Source: Amycolatopsis sp. WQ 127309 (GTDB lineage Bacteria; Actinomycetota; Actinomycetes; Mycobacteriales; Pseudonocardiaceae). Taken from it: DNA of 64,000 nt. The stretch lies in the NCBI RefSeq assembly GCF_023023025.1, contig NZ_CP095481.1, positions 6,151,001 to 6,215,000 of the forward strand, given 5' to 3'. Under the pieces are notes generated by a model. The model was not told where the DNA came from, searched no databases, and saw only the letters and a program-made list of their open reading frames with translations. This document shows positions 19,511-39,807 of the stretch, piece by piece; the first letter of the stretch is position 1, and every line of letters starts with the position of its first letter. The position numbers and the translations under genes were made by a program.

Positions 19511-22500
19511 ATGACGGATGAAGAGAAGCTCGTCGACTACCTCAAGTGGGTCACCGCGGATCTACAGCGGGCTCGCCGCCGGGCCGACGAGCTCGAAGCG
19601 GCCACGACCGAACCCATCGCGATCGTCGGGATGGCCTGCCGGTTCCCCGGCGGGGTGCGGTCGCCGGCGGACCTGTGGCGGCTGGTCGCCGACGGCGTCG
19701 ACGCGATCTCGCCGTTCCCCGAGGACCGCGGCTGGGACGTGCGGAACCTGTTCGACCCGGATCGCGCCCGCTACGGGAAGTCCTACGTCCGCGAGGGCGG
19801 TTTCGTGCACGACGCCGCGGACTTCGACGCCGCGTTCTTCGGGATCAGTCCCCGCGAGGCCGTGACGATGGACCCGCAGCAGCGGTTGCTGCTGGAGACG
19901 TCGTGGGAGACCTTCGAACGGGCCGGCATCGACCCGTTGTCCTTGCGTGGCGCCGGTGTCGGCGTCTTCGCGGGCATGGCCTACCACGACTACGCGATGC
20001 GGCTGAACCGCGTCGCCGACGAGTACGAGGGCTATCTCGGTGCGGGCAGCGCCGGCAGCATCGCGACGGGCCGGGTGGCCTATTCGCTGGGTTTCGAGGG
20101 CCCGGCGCTGACGGTGGACACGGCGTGTTCGTCGTCGCTGGTGGCGATCCACCTTGCGGCACAGGCGTTGCGCCGCGACGAGTGTTCGATGGCGCTCGCC
20201 GGCGGGGTGACCATCCTGTCGGCGGCCGGCACGTTCGTCGAGTTCAGCCGTCAGGGTGCGTTGTCCCCGGACGGCCGCTGCAAGTCCTTCGCCGCGTCGG
20301 CCGACGGTGCCGGCTGGGGCGAGGGTGTCGGATTGGTGTTGCTGGAGCGGCTTTCGGTGGCGCAGGCCGCGGGGCACCGGGTGCTGGCGGTGGTGCGTGG
20401 TTCGGCGGTGAACCAGGATGGTGCGTCGAATGGTTTGACGGCGCCGAACGGTCCGTCGCAGCAGCGGGTGATCCGGGCGGCGCTGGCCAGTGCGGGCCTG
20501 TCCGCGTCCGATGTGGACGTCGTCGAGGCGCACGGTACCGGGACGTCGCTGGGTGATCCGATCGAGGCGCAGGCGTTGCTGGCGACTTATGGTCAGGATC
20601 GGGTCGAGCCGTTGTGGCTGGGTTCGGTGAAGTCCAACATCGGGCACACGCAGGGTGCGGCGGGCGTGGCGGGCGTGATCAAGATGGTCGAGGCGATGCG
20701 CCACGGCGTGTTGCCGGCGACGTTGCACGTGGACGAGCCGACCCCGAATGTGGACTGGTCCGCCGGCGGGGTGCGGTTGCTGACGCAGGCCCGTGACTGG
20801 CCCGGCGTGGACCGTCCCCGCCGGGCGGCGGTGTCGTCGTTCGGGATCAGTGGCACCAACGCCCACCTCGTCCTCGAACAAGCACCCGAGCACCCCGTCG
20901 CCGAAGGACCGGCGCCGTTCGCGGGAGGCGTGGTGCCGCTGGTGGTCTCGGGCCGCGGGGCCGGCGGGCTGCGTGCCCAGGCCGCGCAACTGGCGTCCTT
21001 TGTGGACGAGAACGCGGTGTCGCTGGCGGACGTCGGGACGTCCCTGGCGACGACCCGGGCGATGCTGCCCGACCGCGCGGTGGTCCTGGCGGCCGACGAC
21101 GCGGAAGCGGTGGCCGGGCTGCGCGCACTGGCCGACGGCGCCGCGACGGTCTCGGGTGTGGCGGACGTCGAAGGCAAGCGGGTGTTCGTCTTCCCCGGCC
21201 AGGGCGCGCAGTGGCCGGGCATGGGCCGGGAGCTGCTGGCGGTGTCGCCGGTGTTCGCCGCCGTGGTCGCGGAGTGCGAGAAGGCGCTGGCGCCCTGGCT
21301 GGACTGGTCGGTGACCGAAGTCCTGCAGGGCGCGCCGGGCGCACCGGAGCTGGACCGGGTCGACGTCGTGCAGCCCGCGTCGTTCACCGTGATGCTGGGC
21401 CTGGCCGCAGTCTGGCGATCCTGGGGTGTCGTGCCGGACGCGGTCGTCGGACACTCCCAGGGCGAGATCGCCGCGGCGTGCGTGGCCGGCGTGCTCTCCC
21501 TGGAGGACGCGGCCAAGGTGGTCGCCCTGCGCAGCCAGGCCATCGCGACCGAGCTGGCCGGCCGCGGCGGCATGCTGTCGCTGGCGCTGCCGGTCGAACA
21601 GGCCGCCGAACGGCTGCTGGCCTGGGACGGGCGGGTGGAGATCGCGGCGGTCAACGGTCCCGCCTCGGTGGTGGTCGCCGGTGATCCCGGCGCGCTGGCC
21701 GAGGTGCAGGTCGGGTGTGAGAGTGCCGGAGTACGGGCCCGGATGATCCCGGTCGACTACGCCTCTCACACCCGCCACGTCGAAGTCCTCCAGGAGCGGC
21801 TGCTGCGGACGCTGGCCGGTATCGAGCCCGCCCCGGCCGAGATCCCGATGTGGTCGACCGTCACCCAGGAGTGGGTTCAGGGCGCGGAGCTGGACGCCGG
21901 GTACTGGTACCGCAACCTCCGGCACCAGGTCGGCTTCGGCCCCGCGGTCGAAACCCTGCTGGACCAAGGACATCGCGCGTTCATCGAAGTCAGCTCGCAC
22001 CCGGTGCTGACCACCGGCGTCCAGGACGTCCTCGACGCGCGTGAGCAGGTCCCCACCGTCGTCGCCGGCACCCTCCGCCGCGACGACGGCGGGATCCGGC
22101 GGCTGCTGACCAGCCTCGCCGAAGTCCACGTCCGGGGCGTCCCCGTCACCTGGACCACCCACCGGCCCGCGGCGCACCTCGACCTGCCCACCTACGCCTT
22201 CCAGCGCGAGCGCTACTGGCTCGAAGAACTGGACGCTCCGGCCGGCGAGACCAGCGGGAGCGGGACCGGGTTCGACGCGGACCTCTGGACCGCGATGGAG
22301 CAGCGCGACTTCGACGGCCTGGCCCGCCTGCTGGAGCTGGAGTCGTCCGAAGAACAGTCGTCGCTGCACGTGCTGGCGCCGGTGCTGTCCTCCTGGTACC
22401 GGCAGCGCCGCAGTGAGTCCGTTGTGGACGGCTGGCGCTACGGCGTCGGCTGGCGGCCGCTCGCCGAACCCGAGCCGCGCGCCCTCCCGGGAACCTGGAT

Positions 22501-24415
22501 CGCCGTGCTGCCCGAGGACGCCCTCGACCAGGAGCAGGTCATCGCGGTGACCGACGGGCTGACCGCCCAGGGCGCCTGGGTGGCCCGGCTGGTCCTCGGC
22601 CCGGCCGACGTCGACCGCCTCGTCGTGGCCGACCGGCTGCGGGAGATCGCCACCGGGATCGGCGACGTGCGGGGCGTGGTGTCGTTCCTCGGCGCGACGC
22701 GGGGCGCGCACCCGGGGCTCCCGGTGCTGCCGGCCGGTGTCGCCGCCGCCGTGACGCTGGTGCAGGCGCTCGGTGACGCCGAGCTGGACGCGCCCCTGTG
22801 GGTCCTCACCCAGGGGGCCGTGTCGGCCGGCGCCGCCGACCCGCCGGGCGACCCCGCCCAGGCGATGGTGTGGGGCCTCGGCCGGGTGGCGGCCCTGGAG
22901 CAGCCCGAGCGCTGGGCCGGGCTGGTCGACCTGCCCGCCGTCGTGGACGGGGACGCGGTCCGGCGCGTCCTGGCCGTGCTCGCCGGCGCGGGTGAGGAGG
23001 ATCAGCTCGCGGTGCGGCCGTCCGGTGTGCTGGTGCGGCGGCTGGTGCCGGCCCCGCTCGCCGACGCCCCCGCGGTGCGGCCGTGGGAGCCGCACGGCAC
23101 GGTGCTGGTGACCGGCGGGCTCAGCGGCGTCGGCGCCCAGGTGGCGCGCCGGCTGGCCGCCACCGGCGCCGACCACCTGATCCTGGCCGCCCGGCGCGGG
23201 CCGGGCACCCCGGGAGCCCCGGAGCTGGCCGCCGAGATCGAGGCGACGGGCACCCGGGTCACCATCGCGGAATGCGACGTCGCGGACCGCGACAGCCTGC
23301 GGCGGCTGCTCGACGGCGTGCCCGCGGACGCGCCGCTGACCGCGGTCGTGCACGCCGCCGGGGTGGCGACCACCGCCGCGGTGCAGGACACCACCCTGGC
23401 CGGGTTCGCGGCGGTGCTGTCCGGCAAGGTCGCGGGCGCGGCAAACCTGGACGAGCTCCTCGGCGACCGGCCGTTGGACGCCTTCGTGCTGTTCTCGTCC
23501 AACGCCGCCCTGTGGGGAAGCGGCGGCCAGGGCGCGTACGCCGCCGCCAACGCCTACCTCGACGCACTCGCCGCGCAGCGGCACTCCCGCGGTCTGGCGG
23601 CGACGTCGATCGCCTGGGGTGCGTGGGGCGGCGGCGGGATGTCGTCGGACTCGGCCGAGGTCGAGGACCAGCTGCGGCGGACCGGCCTGCGCACCATGGA
23701 CGTCGAACCGGCGCTGCTCGCGCTCGAGCAGGCGGTCGCGCGGCGGGAGCCCTACGTCGTGATCACCGACGTCGACTGGGAACGGTTCGCCCCCGGCTTC
23801 ACGGCCCGCCGGCCCAGCCCGCTGCTCGGTGAGCTCGCGCAGGTGCGGAAGGCCCTGCGCGGCGACGAGGACAGCGCGGACGGCGGCGGTGAAGAAACGC
23901 TTTCGCAGCTGCTGCAGCAGCTCAGTGGACTGTCCGAAGAGGACCGGGTGCGCGCGCTGACGGACGTGGTGCGCACCGAGGCCGTGACCGTGCTCGGGCT
24001 GTCCGCGGACGGCATCGGCTCCGGCCAGGCCTTCCGCGAGGTCGGGTTCGACTCGCTGACGGCGGTCGACCTGCGCAACCGCCTGAGCGCCGTCACCGGG
24101 GTGCGGCTGCCGGCGGCCCTGGTGTTCGACCACCCGACCCCGGCCGCGGTGGCGGAGTTCCTCCGCGGCGAGCTGTCCGCGCTCGGCGACGGCGCGGCGC
24201 CGTCGATCCTGGCGGAGCTGGCCCGGCTGGAGACGGCCTACCAGGCGGCGGCCGCGGACCGCGGGGTGCGGACGCAGGTCGTCGCCCGGATGCGGGCGCT
24301 CACCGCCGTGTGGGAGAGCGCGGGCGACCCGGCCGACGGCGAAGACCTGGACTTCGACCTGGCGACCGACGACCAGATGTTCGAGCTGATCGACAACGAG
24401 TTCGGCACCGCGTGA
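19511..24415 (+). CDS. Modular type I PKS, one module: KS-AT-KR-ACP (methylmalonyl)
   Basis: The protein has 1634 residues. Domains are an N-terminal docking helix, KS (TACSSSL, EAHGTGT, NIGHT), AT with GHSQG and VDYASH (methylmalonyl-CoA), a KR structural subdomain and catalytic KR, and ACP (GFDSL). There is no DH or ER. The KR has intact Lys, Ser and Tyr1343. It lacks the LDD motif and has Trp1335 eight residues before the Tyr with Gln at -3, the A1-type signature. It should give an L-type hydroxyl without epimerising the methyl. The product unit is an alpha-methyl, beta-hydroxy thioester. It starts 174 bases after the previous PKS gene, behind GGAGAAGG. The C-terminal docking tail ([10 protein letters not shown]) resembles that of the preceding protein. 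Confidence 0.95.
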   Translation: MTDEEKLVDYLKWVTADLQRARRRADELEAATTEPIAIVGMACRFPGGVRSPADLWRLVADGVDAISPFPEDRGWDVRNLFDPDRARYGKSYVREGGFVHDAADFDAAFFGISPREAVTMDPQQRLLLETSWETFERAGIDPLSLRGAGVGVFAGMAYHDYAMRLNRVADEYEGYLGAGSAGSIATGRVAYSLGFEGPALTVDTACSSSLVAIHLAAQALRRDECSMALAGGVTILSAAGTFVEFSRQGALSPDGRCKSFAASADGAGWGEGVGLVLLERLSVAQAAGHRVLAVVRGSAVNQDGASNGLTAPNGPSQQRVIRAALASAGLSASDVDVVEAHGTGTSLGDPIEAQALLATYGQDRVEPLWLGSVKSNIGHTQGAAGVAGVIKMVEAMRHGVLPATLHVDEPTPNVDWSAGGVRLLTQARDWPGVDRPRRAAVSSFGISGTNAHLVLEQAPEHPVAEGPAPFAGGVVPLVVSGRGAGGLRAQAAQLASFVDENAVSLADVGTSLATTRAMLPDRAVVLAADDAEAVAGLRALADGAATVSGVADVEGKRVFVFPGQGAQWPGMGRELLAVSPVFAAVVAECEKALAPWLDWSVTEVLQGAPGAPELDRVDVVQPASFTVMLGLAAVWRSWGVVPDAVVGHSQGEIAAACVAGVLSLEDAAKVVALRSQAIATELAGRGGMLSLALPVEQAAERLLAWDGRVEIAAVNGPASVVVAGDPGALAEVQVGCESAGVRARMIPVDYASHTRHVEVLQERLLRTLAGIEPAPAEIPMWSTVTQEWVQGAELDAGYWYRNLRHQVGFGPAVETLLDQGHRAFIEVSSHPVLTTGVQDVLDAREQVPTVVAGTLRRDDGGIRRLLTSLAEVHVRGVPVTWTTHRPAAHLDLPTYAFQRERYWLEELDAPAGETSGSGTGFDADLWTAMEQRDFDGLARLLELESSEEQSSLHVLAPVLSSWYRQRRSESVVDGWRYGVGWRPLAEPEPRALPGTWIAVLPEDALDQEQVIAVTDGLTAQGAWVARLVLGPADVDRLVVADRLREIATGIGDVRGVVSFLGATRGAHPGLPVLPAGVAAAVTLVQALGDAELDAPLWVLTQGAVSAGAADPPGDPAQAMVWGLGRVAALEQPERWAGLVDLPAVVDGDAVRRVLAVLAGAGEEDQLAVRPSGVLVRRLVPAPLADAPAVRPWEPHGTVLVTGGLSGVGAQVARRLAATGADHLILAARRGPGTPGAPELAAEIEATGTRVTIAECDVADRDSLRRLLDGVPADAPLTAVVHAAGVATTAAVQDTTLAGFAAVLSGKVAGAANLDELLGDRPLDAFVLFSSNAALWGSGGQGAYAAANAYLDALAAQRHSRGLAATSIAWGAWGGGGMSSDSAEVEDQLRRTGLRTMDVEPALLALEQAVARREPYVVITDVDWERFAPGFTARRPSPLLGELAQVRKALRGDEDSADGGGEETLSQLLQQLSGLSEEDRVRALTDVVRTEAVTVLGLSADGIGSGQAFREVGFDSLTAVDLRNRLSAVTGVRLPAALVFDHPTPAAVAEFLRGELSALGDGAAPSILAELARLETAYQAAAADRGVRTQVVARMRALTAVWESAGDPADGEDLDFDLATDDQMFELIDNEFGTA

Positions 24416-24463
24416 CGAAGCCGGGCCGACTCGAGCGAGCCACTCTTAAGGAGCCTTCCTGCC

Positions 24464-34936
<10,473 letters not shown>

Positions 34937-34955
34937 ACCCACGAAGGGCGTAAGC

Positions 34956-35738
34956 ATGTTCGACACTGAGGTGTACCTGGATCGCCTCGGCTACCCGGGT
35001 CCGCGGACAGCCACTCCGGAGACGCTGCAGCAGCTGCACAAGCTCCACCTGATGACGATTCCCTACGACAACACGAAGTTCGGCACGGCCGACGGCGAGC
35101 TGCCCGCCAACATCGCGGAGGTGGACCTCGACGCGACCTTCGACAAGATCGTGCGCGACGGCAACGGGGGCATCTGCTTCGAGCTGAACCCGCTGTTCAG
35201 CCGGCTGCTGCGCGAGCTCGGCTTCGGGACCAGGATCATCTCGGCCGGGGTGCGCCAGGAAGACGGGACCTTCTCGCCGGACCTGTCCCACCTGTTCACC
35301 GGGGTCTCGATGGGGGAGCACGAGGACCTGTGGCTGGCGGACGTCGGCTTCTCCGGTCCGTCCTACCTGGACCCGCTGCGGCTGAACTCCGAGGTGCAGC
35401 ACCAGTACGGCTGCCGGTACAAGGTGGTCGAGCAGGCGGGCCTGCAGACGCTGCACCGCCGGAGCCGCACCGGTCAGTGGCGCGCGGTCTACCGCTTCAC
35501 CCCGGACGGGCGCCGCGTCGAGGACTGGCAGGGGTTCGCCAAGCGGATGCAGGAGTTCACGGAGGGAACGGTGCTCGCGAACGCCGTCATCCGGGCCCGC
35601 TCGTCCGGCGACGGGCACATGCTGCTCGTCGGCAAGCGGTACCTCACGGTGGCGGACGGCTACGAGAAGTCGACCTCCCTGGTCGACCCCGGGGACTTCG
35701 CCGAGGCGCTGGACACCATCCTGGCCGGTGACCGGTGA
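34956..35738 (+). CDS. rifF: RifF-type amide synthase (arylamine N-acetyltransferase fold), macrolactam release
   Basis: The protein has 260 residues, the length of RifF from the rifamycin cluster. The NAT catalytic triad is present: Cys74 (GGICFELNP), His112 (LSHLF) and Asp129 (LADVGF). In ansamycin clusters these enzymes lift the finished chain from the last ACP and close the macrolactam with the starter's aromatic amine. Its position immediately after a thioesterase-less terminal PKS gene fits this role. The start follows AAGGG. Its stop overlaps the next start as GTGA. The substrate, an AHBA-primed polyketide, is inferred from family and context; AHBA-synthesis genes such as AHBA synthase are not in the window. 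Confidence 0.92.
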   Translation: MFDTEVYLDRLGYPGPRTATPETLQQLHKLHLMTIPYDNTKFGTADGELPANIAEVDLDATFDKIVRDGNGGICFELNPLFSRLLRELGFGTRIISAGVRQEDGTFSPDLSHLFTGVSMGEHEDLWLADVGFSGPSYLDPLRLNSEVQHQYGCRYKVVEQAGLQTLHRRSRTGQWRAVYRFTPDGRRVEDWQGFAKRMQEFTEGTVLANAVIRARSSGDGHMLLVGKRYLTVADGYEKSTSLVDPGDFAEALDTILAGDR

Positions 35739-36262
35739 CGTCCGGGCCCGGGGACGCGCCGGATCCCGGCGCCTTCCCGCCCGCCCTGCACGCCAAGGTG
35801 GCCGCGGCGAAGGCGGCGTGGGAGATCGCCGTCTGCGCGCGGCACGCCGTGGTGCCCGAACACCACTGGCCGCACGAGCTGGACCGGGCCGAGCTGCGCG
35901 CCGCCCGGGCCCTGACCGAGCTGGCCTCCGGCTACCTCGAACGCGCCGTGGTGTCCGCGCGGGCGGAAGGGCTGACCTGGCCGGCGATCGGCGAGACGCT
36001 CGGTGTACCCGACGCGGAGGCCGTGTTCGCGGGCGCGGTCGACGGCTGGGCCGCGGAACTGGCGGCCGAGCGGACGGCGCCGGAGTCCGGGCGCAAGTGG
36101 GTCGTCGACACCGCGTGGTGGGCGGACGCGCTGCGCGAGTGGCTGACCAGCCCCGGCCGGAACTTCCTGGACTCCGCGGCGGACAAGGCGACGCCGGCCG
36201 GGAAGCGCCTGTGGCGCACAGACACCGCGGACGACGGGCTCGACGCGGGCTTCCTCCCGTGA
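35735..36262 (+). CDS. Unknown protein, translationally coupled to the amide synthase
   Basis: The protein has 175 residues and I do not recognise its family. The start GTG overlaps the amide synthase stop, so the two are co-translated. It is rich in Ala, Glu and Trp. The stretch around residues 75-90 (GLTWPAIGETLGV) resembles the helix-turn-helix turn seen in small actinobacterial DNA-binding proteins, but no full DNA-binding domain is evident. There are no membrane segments or signal peptide. It could be a regulator or a cluster-associated accessory protein. Confidence 0.75.
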   Translation: MTSGPGDAPDPGAFPPALHAKVAAAKAAWEIAVCARHAVVPEHHWPHELDRAELRAARALTELASGYLERAVVSARAEGLTWPAIGETLGVPDAEAVFAGAVDGWAAELAAERTAPESGRKWVVDTAWWADALREWLTSPGRNFLDSAADKATPAGKRLWRTDTADDGLDAGFLP

Positions 36263-36301
36263 TCCGCGCGGTGGACCAGCACCTTCGATGAAAGGACATC
36301 C

Positions 36302-37645
36302 GTGCCGAACGGAAGACTCGACGACATCCGGCAGGCGATCCTGGCCGGTGACTCCGGCGGCGTGGCCGCGCTGCCGGTACCGGAGCACTACCGCGGCGTG
36401 ACGGTGCACGCCGACGAGGTCGACATGTTCGCGGGCATGGCCGGCCAGGACAAGGACCCGCGCAAGTCCCTGCACATCGAGGCGGTCCCGACGCCGGAGC
36501 TGGGCCCTGGTGAGGCGCTGGTCGCGGTGATGGCGAGTGCGATCAACTACAACACCGTGTGGACGTCGATCTTCGAGCCGATCCCGACGTTCAAGTTCCT
36601 GAAGAAGTACGGGAAGCTCTCGCCGCTGGCGAAGCGGCATGACCTGCCCTATCACGTGGTCGGGTCGGACCTGTCCGGTGTCGTGCTGCGGACCGGGGTC
36701 GGGGTGCACACCTGGAAGCCCGGCGACGAGGTGGTCGCGCACTGCCTGAACGTCGAGCTGGAGAGCCCGGACGGGCACAACGACACGATGCTCGACACCG
36801 AGCAGCGGATCTGGGGCTTCGAGACGAACTTCGGCGGCCTGGCCGAGGTCGCGTTGGTCAAGGCGAACCAGCTGATGCCGAAGCCGGATCACCTCACCTG
36901 GGAGGAAGCCGCCTCCCCCGGGCTGGTCAACTCCACCGCCTACCGGCAGCTGGTCTCGCGCAACGGTGCGGACATGAAGCAGGGTGACGTCGTCCTGATC
37001 TGGGGCGCCTCGGGTGGGCTCGGCTCCTACGCGACGCAGTACGCGCTGAACGGCGGCGCGATCCCGGTGTGTGTGGTGTCCAGCCCGGAGAAGGCCGCGA
37101 TCTGCCGGAAGCTCGGCGCGGAGCTGATCATCGACCGCAGCGCCGAGGCCTACAAGTTCTGGAAGAGCGACACCGAGCAGGACCCGAAGGAGTGGCAGCG
37201 TTTCGGGGCGAAGATCCGGGAGCTGACCGGTGGTGAGGACCCGGACATCGTGTTCGAGCACCCGGGCCGGGAGACGTTCGGCGCGTCGGTCTACGCGGCG
37301 CGCAAGGGCGGGACGATCGTGACGTGCGCGTCGACCTCGGGATACATGCACCAGTACGACAACCGGTACCTGTGGATGAACTTGAAGCGGATCGTCGGCT
37401 CCCATTTCGCGAACTACCGTGAGTCGTGGGAGGCGAACCGACTGATCGCGAAGGGTCTGATCCACCCGACCTTGTCGAAGACGTATGCGTTGGAGGAGAC
37501 GGGGCAGGCCGCGCTGGACGTGCACCGCAACGCGCACCAGGGCAAGGTCGGCGTGCTCGCGCTCGCGCCGCAGGAAGGCCTCGGCGTCCGGGATGAGGAG
37601 AAGCGCGCGAAGCACCTCGAAGGGATCAACGCGTTCCGGCGGTGA
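36302..37645 (+). CDS. ccr: Crotonyl-CoA carboxylase/reductase
   Basis: The protein has 447 residues, the normal length for the family, and starts at GTG behind AAAGGAC. It belongs to the zinc-independent MDR superfamily and makes (2S)-ethylmalonyl-CoA, or longer alkylmalonyl-CoAs, from enoyl-CoA, CO2 and NADPH. The NADPH-binding GASGGLGS motif lies at 235-242. Residues equivalent to the CO2-binding network of the Kitasatospora enzyme are present: Asn82, Phe173, Glu174 and His368. Its place directly behind the PKS and amide synthase genes suggests it supplies an unusual extender, perhaps for the VASH-type AT of the last PKS protein. A primary-metabolism role in the ethylmalonyl-CoA pathway cannot be excluded. 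It converges on the next gene with only nine bases between stops. Confidence 0.95.
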   Translation: MPNGRLDDIRQAILAGDSGGVAALPVPEHYRGVTVHADEVDMFAGMAGQDKDPRKSLHIEAVPTPELGPGEALVAVMASAINYNTVWTSIFEPIPTFKFLKKYGKLSPLAKRHDLPYHVVGSDLSGVVLRTGVGVHTWKPGDEVVAHCLNVELESPDGHNDTMLDTEQRIWGFETNFGGLAEVALVKANQLMPKPDHLTWEEAASPGLVNSTAYRQLVSRNGADMKQGDVVLIWGASGGLGSYATQYALNGGAIPVCVVSSPEKAAICRKLGAELIIDRSAEAYKFWKSDTEQDPKEWQRFGAKIRELTGGEDPDIVFEHPGRETFGASVYAARKGGTIVTCASTSGYMHQYDNRYLWMNLKRIVGSHFANYRESWEANRLIAKGLIHPTLSKTYALEETGQAALDVHRNAHQGKVGVLALAPQEGLGVRDEEKRAKHLEGINAFRR

Positions 37646-37654
37646 CCGCGCCGG

Positions 37655-38563
37655 TCAGCCGCCGTGCCGATCACCCGCGGCGACGATGCGGTGGAAGTCG
37701 GCGAGCATCCGGTCGTCGTCCGGGCGGTGGCCGGTGAGCAAGGCGATCCCGTCGGCGGCCTGGAGGACGAGCATCGGCCCGCCGTCGAGCGTCCGGCAGC
37801 CGAGGGCCCGCGCGGCGGCGAGCAGCTCTGTCCGCAGTGGACGGTTGACGACGTCGGCCACCCACAGGCCGGCGTGGAGCAGCCGCGCGGGGACCGGCGT
37901 ACCGGGGTGCCCGGTCATCCCGACCGGGGTGGCCTGGACGAGCCCGGTCGCGCGTGGCAGCAGGTCCGCGAGCGCACCGAGACCGGCGTGCTCGACCGCG
38001 CGGCCCGGGAACCGGGCGGCCAGCGTCCGCGTCAGGCCGGCCGACCGCTCGTCGAGCCGGTCGACGACGTGGAGCCGGCGCACCCCGCGCGTGAGCAGGG
38101 CATGCCCCACGGCGGAGCCGGCGCCGCCGGCGCCGAGCAGGACGACCTCCGCGAGGTCCTGCTCGTCGAGGCCGCGGGGAAAGCCGACGTCCAGACCACG
38201 GGCGAACCCGGACCAGTCGGTGTTGTGGCCGACGGCGAGGTCCGGGCCGAAGACGATGGTGTTCACGGCGCCGATGGCCGCCGCGTCGGGCGCGAGCGCG
38301 TCCAGGTGGGGGATGACCGCCTGCTTGCAGGGGTGGGTGACGTAGAGCCCCTGCCAGCCGGCCGCTCGCGCGCCGGCGATCAGTGCTCCCAGGTCGGCCG
38401 GGCCCGCTGCGAGCTCGTCGAGGTCGAGCAGCTCGTACCGCCCGGGGATGCCCAGCGCCGCCGCCTCGTGCTCGTGCAGGGCGGGGGAGAACGAACCACG
38501 GATTCCCGCACCCAGGAGCCCGGCGTGGTACGAGCCGGCGGGCGGCCGCGGGGTGGTGCTCAT
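37655..38563 (-). CDS. Shikimate/aminoshikimate dehydrogenase (RifI-like)
   Basis: The protein has 302 residues. The chosen start (MSTTPRPP) is just ahead of the conserved N-terminal domain; an upstream in-frame ATG adds about 39 residues without homology features. It has the shikimate-binding SxSP motif (GSFSPALHEHE), the catalytic Lys in VTHPCK, NTDWSG with the catalytic Asp, and a Rossmann GAGGAGSA loop. It belongs to the NAD(P)-dependent shikimate/quinate dehydrogenase family. In the rifamycin cluster RifI, of this family, acts on aminoshikimate or aminoquinate in AHBA metabolism. Location at the end of the PKS cluster supports that reading, but ordinary shikimate or quinate metabolism is possible. 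It is transcribed towards the CCR gene. Confidence 0.85.
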   Translation of the reverse strand: MSTTPRPPAGSYHAGLLGAGIRGSFSPALHEHEAAALGIPGRYELLDLDELAAGPADLGALIAGARAAGWQGLYVTHPCKQAVIPHLDALAPDAAAIGAVNTIVFGPDLAVGHNTDWSGFARGLDVGFPRGLDEQDLAEVVLLGAGGAGSAVGHALLTRGVRRLHVVDRLDERSAGLTRTLAARFPGRAVEHAGLGALADLLPRATGLVQATPVGMTGHPGTPVPARLLHAGLWVADVVNRPLRTELLAAARALGCRTLDGGPMLVLQAADGIALLTGHRPDDDRMLADFHRIVAAGDRHGG

Positions 38564-38702
38564 CCGCTGCCCGTGCCCCTGACGTCGACGCCCGGCATCG
38601 ACGTCAGGGATCGCGGCCCGCGTCCCGTGGGGGACCGGAGCGGCTGTGCCGACGGACAGTGGGTCTGCATCATCGTCCACTGTGGACTGCGGCGCGGCCG
38701 CG

Positions 38703-39080
38703 TCAGCTGATCGCGTACGGACCGAACCGGCCCCAGGCGAGCACGGCGGACAGGATGAGCAGCACGACCGGGGCGGCGAGCGCCTGGTTCTCCTTGCGGC
38801 GGACGTGCACGACGATCGCGGCGAGCATCGTGATCGCCAGGCCGGTGGCCGCGATCGGCGTCAGGATCGGAACGATGACCAGGAGCGCGGGCAGGATCAG
38901 GCCGATCGCGCCGACGATCTCGATCGCGCCGATCCCCTTGACGGAGCCGCCGGAGTAGTCCTCGGTCCACGCCATGCCGGCGGCGGCGAGCTTTTCCTTG
39001 GGCTGCAGCAGCTTCATCGCGCCCGCTGCGAGGAATGCGAGGGCCAGGAGGCCCGCGATGATCCACAGTGCGACATTCAT
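38703..39080 (-). CDS. DoxX-like small membrane protein
   Basis: The protein has 125 residues with four hydrophobic segments (about 3-22, 46-66, 68-90 and 98-116), matching the DoxX-like family of integral membrane proteins. Their biochemical role is poorly defined; some members link to thiol or redox stress. The KLLQPKEKLAAAGMAW loop after the first segment is typical. It diverges from a MarR-type gene across a 145-bp region holding two copies of a palindrome, so it is probably the target of that regulator. It shows no link to polyketide synthesis. Confidence 0.85.
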   Translation of the reverse strand: MNVALWIIAGLLALAFLAAGAMKLLQPKEKLAAAGMAWTEDYSGGSVKGIGAIEIVGAIGLILPALLVIVPILTPIAATGLAITMLAAIVVHVRRKENQALAAPVVLLILSAVLAWGRFGPYAIS

Positions 39081-39138
39081 GATCTTCGACGTCTCCGATG
39101 TTGATGGTGGGGAACTCGCCGGAAGTTAGCAGCCGAGG

Positions 39139-39176
39139 ACTTGAAGCGTCAAGTGATCTGACTTGAAGCGTCAAGT
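39139..39176. promoter_or_regulatory. Tandem MarR-type operators
   Basis: The 16-base palindrome ACTTGAAGCGTCAAGT (ACTTGA-N4-TCAAGT) occurs twice, at 39139-39154 and 39161-39176. The centres are 22 bases apart, two helical turns, so two dimers would sit on the same DNA face. The site lies between the divergent DoxX-like and MarR genes. Confidence 0.85.
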
Positions 39177-39191
39177 GCCTCGTGCTACGGT
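39163..39191 (+). promoter_or_regulatory. Likely sigma-70 promoter of the MarR gene
   Basis: TTGAAG (39163-39168) and TACGGT (39186-39191) are separated by 17 bases. The -35 box lies inside the second operator palindrome, so regulator binding should block the promoter: autorepression. Confidence 0.65.
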
Positions 39192-39225
39192 TCGCCGGTG
39201 TCGCACGGCTATTCGGGATGAGGTC

Positions 39226-39708
39226 ATGACAGCGTACGAAGCTCGTTGGCTCGACGAACGGGAGCGAGAGATCTGGATTGCGCTCGCGAGCCTGCTGATC
39301 CGCGTACCGTCGGCGCTGCACACGCAGCTGCAGCGGGACTCCGGGGTCAGCTTCTTCGAATACCAGGTGCTGGCCGGGCTTTCCGAGGCGCCGGACCGGA
39401 CGCTGCGGATGAGCAGGCTGGCCGTGCTCGCCGACGGGTCGTTGTCCCGGCTGTCGCACGTGGTGAAACGCATGGAGGAAGCCGGCTGGGTGAAGCGGCG
39501 GCCTGATCCCGAGGACGGCCGCTACACCTTGGCGACGCTCGCGGACGCGGGCTGGGAGAAGCTCGTCGAGGCCGCGCCGGGGCACGTCGCCGAGGTGCGC
39601 AGGCTGGTCTTCGACCCGTTGAGCAAAGCGCAGCGCCGGCAGCTCCAGGAGATCAGCCGTCGCATCGGTGAAGCGTCCGTCGTGGACGAAGCCGGCAGCG
39701 GGGAGTAG
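39226..39708 (+). CDS. MarR-family transcriptional regulator
   Basis: The protein has 160 residues with a winged-helix fold: helix-turn-helix around residues 60-85 (TLRMSRLAVLADGSLSRLSH), then the wing (KRRPDPEDGRYTLATLAD). The DxR motif of the wing is present. The chosen ATG follows GATGAGGTC. A longer frame starting at 39163 would begin inside the operator and promoter and is rejected. It most likely represses itself and the divergent DoxX-like gene and responds to a phenolic or oxidant ligand, as many MarR proteins do. The ligand is unknown. Confidence 0.9.
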   Translation: MTAYEARWLDEREREIWIALASLLIRVPSALHTQLQRDSGVSFFEYQVLAGLSEAPDRTLRMSRLAVLADGSLSRLSHVVKRMEEAGWVKRRPDPEDGRYTLATLADAGWEKLVEAAPGHVAEVRRLVFDPLSKAQRRQLQEISRRIGEASVVDEAGSGE

Positions 39709-39807
39709 CGGCCCTCTTCGTCTCATCCTCCCGCACCGCCGACGGCCGCCGCGTCCGGCGTGCGACGATCTGGGGGGAACCCGGATCGGACTAAGGAGCC
39801 TCGGACC

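Noticed and set aside
38651..38682. CAGTGG-N14-CCACTG inverted repeat as a terminator
   Set aside because: The six-bp stem with a 14-base loop and no T-run is too weak to call.
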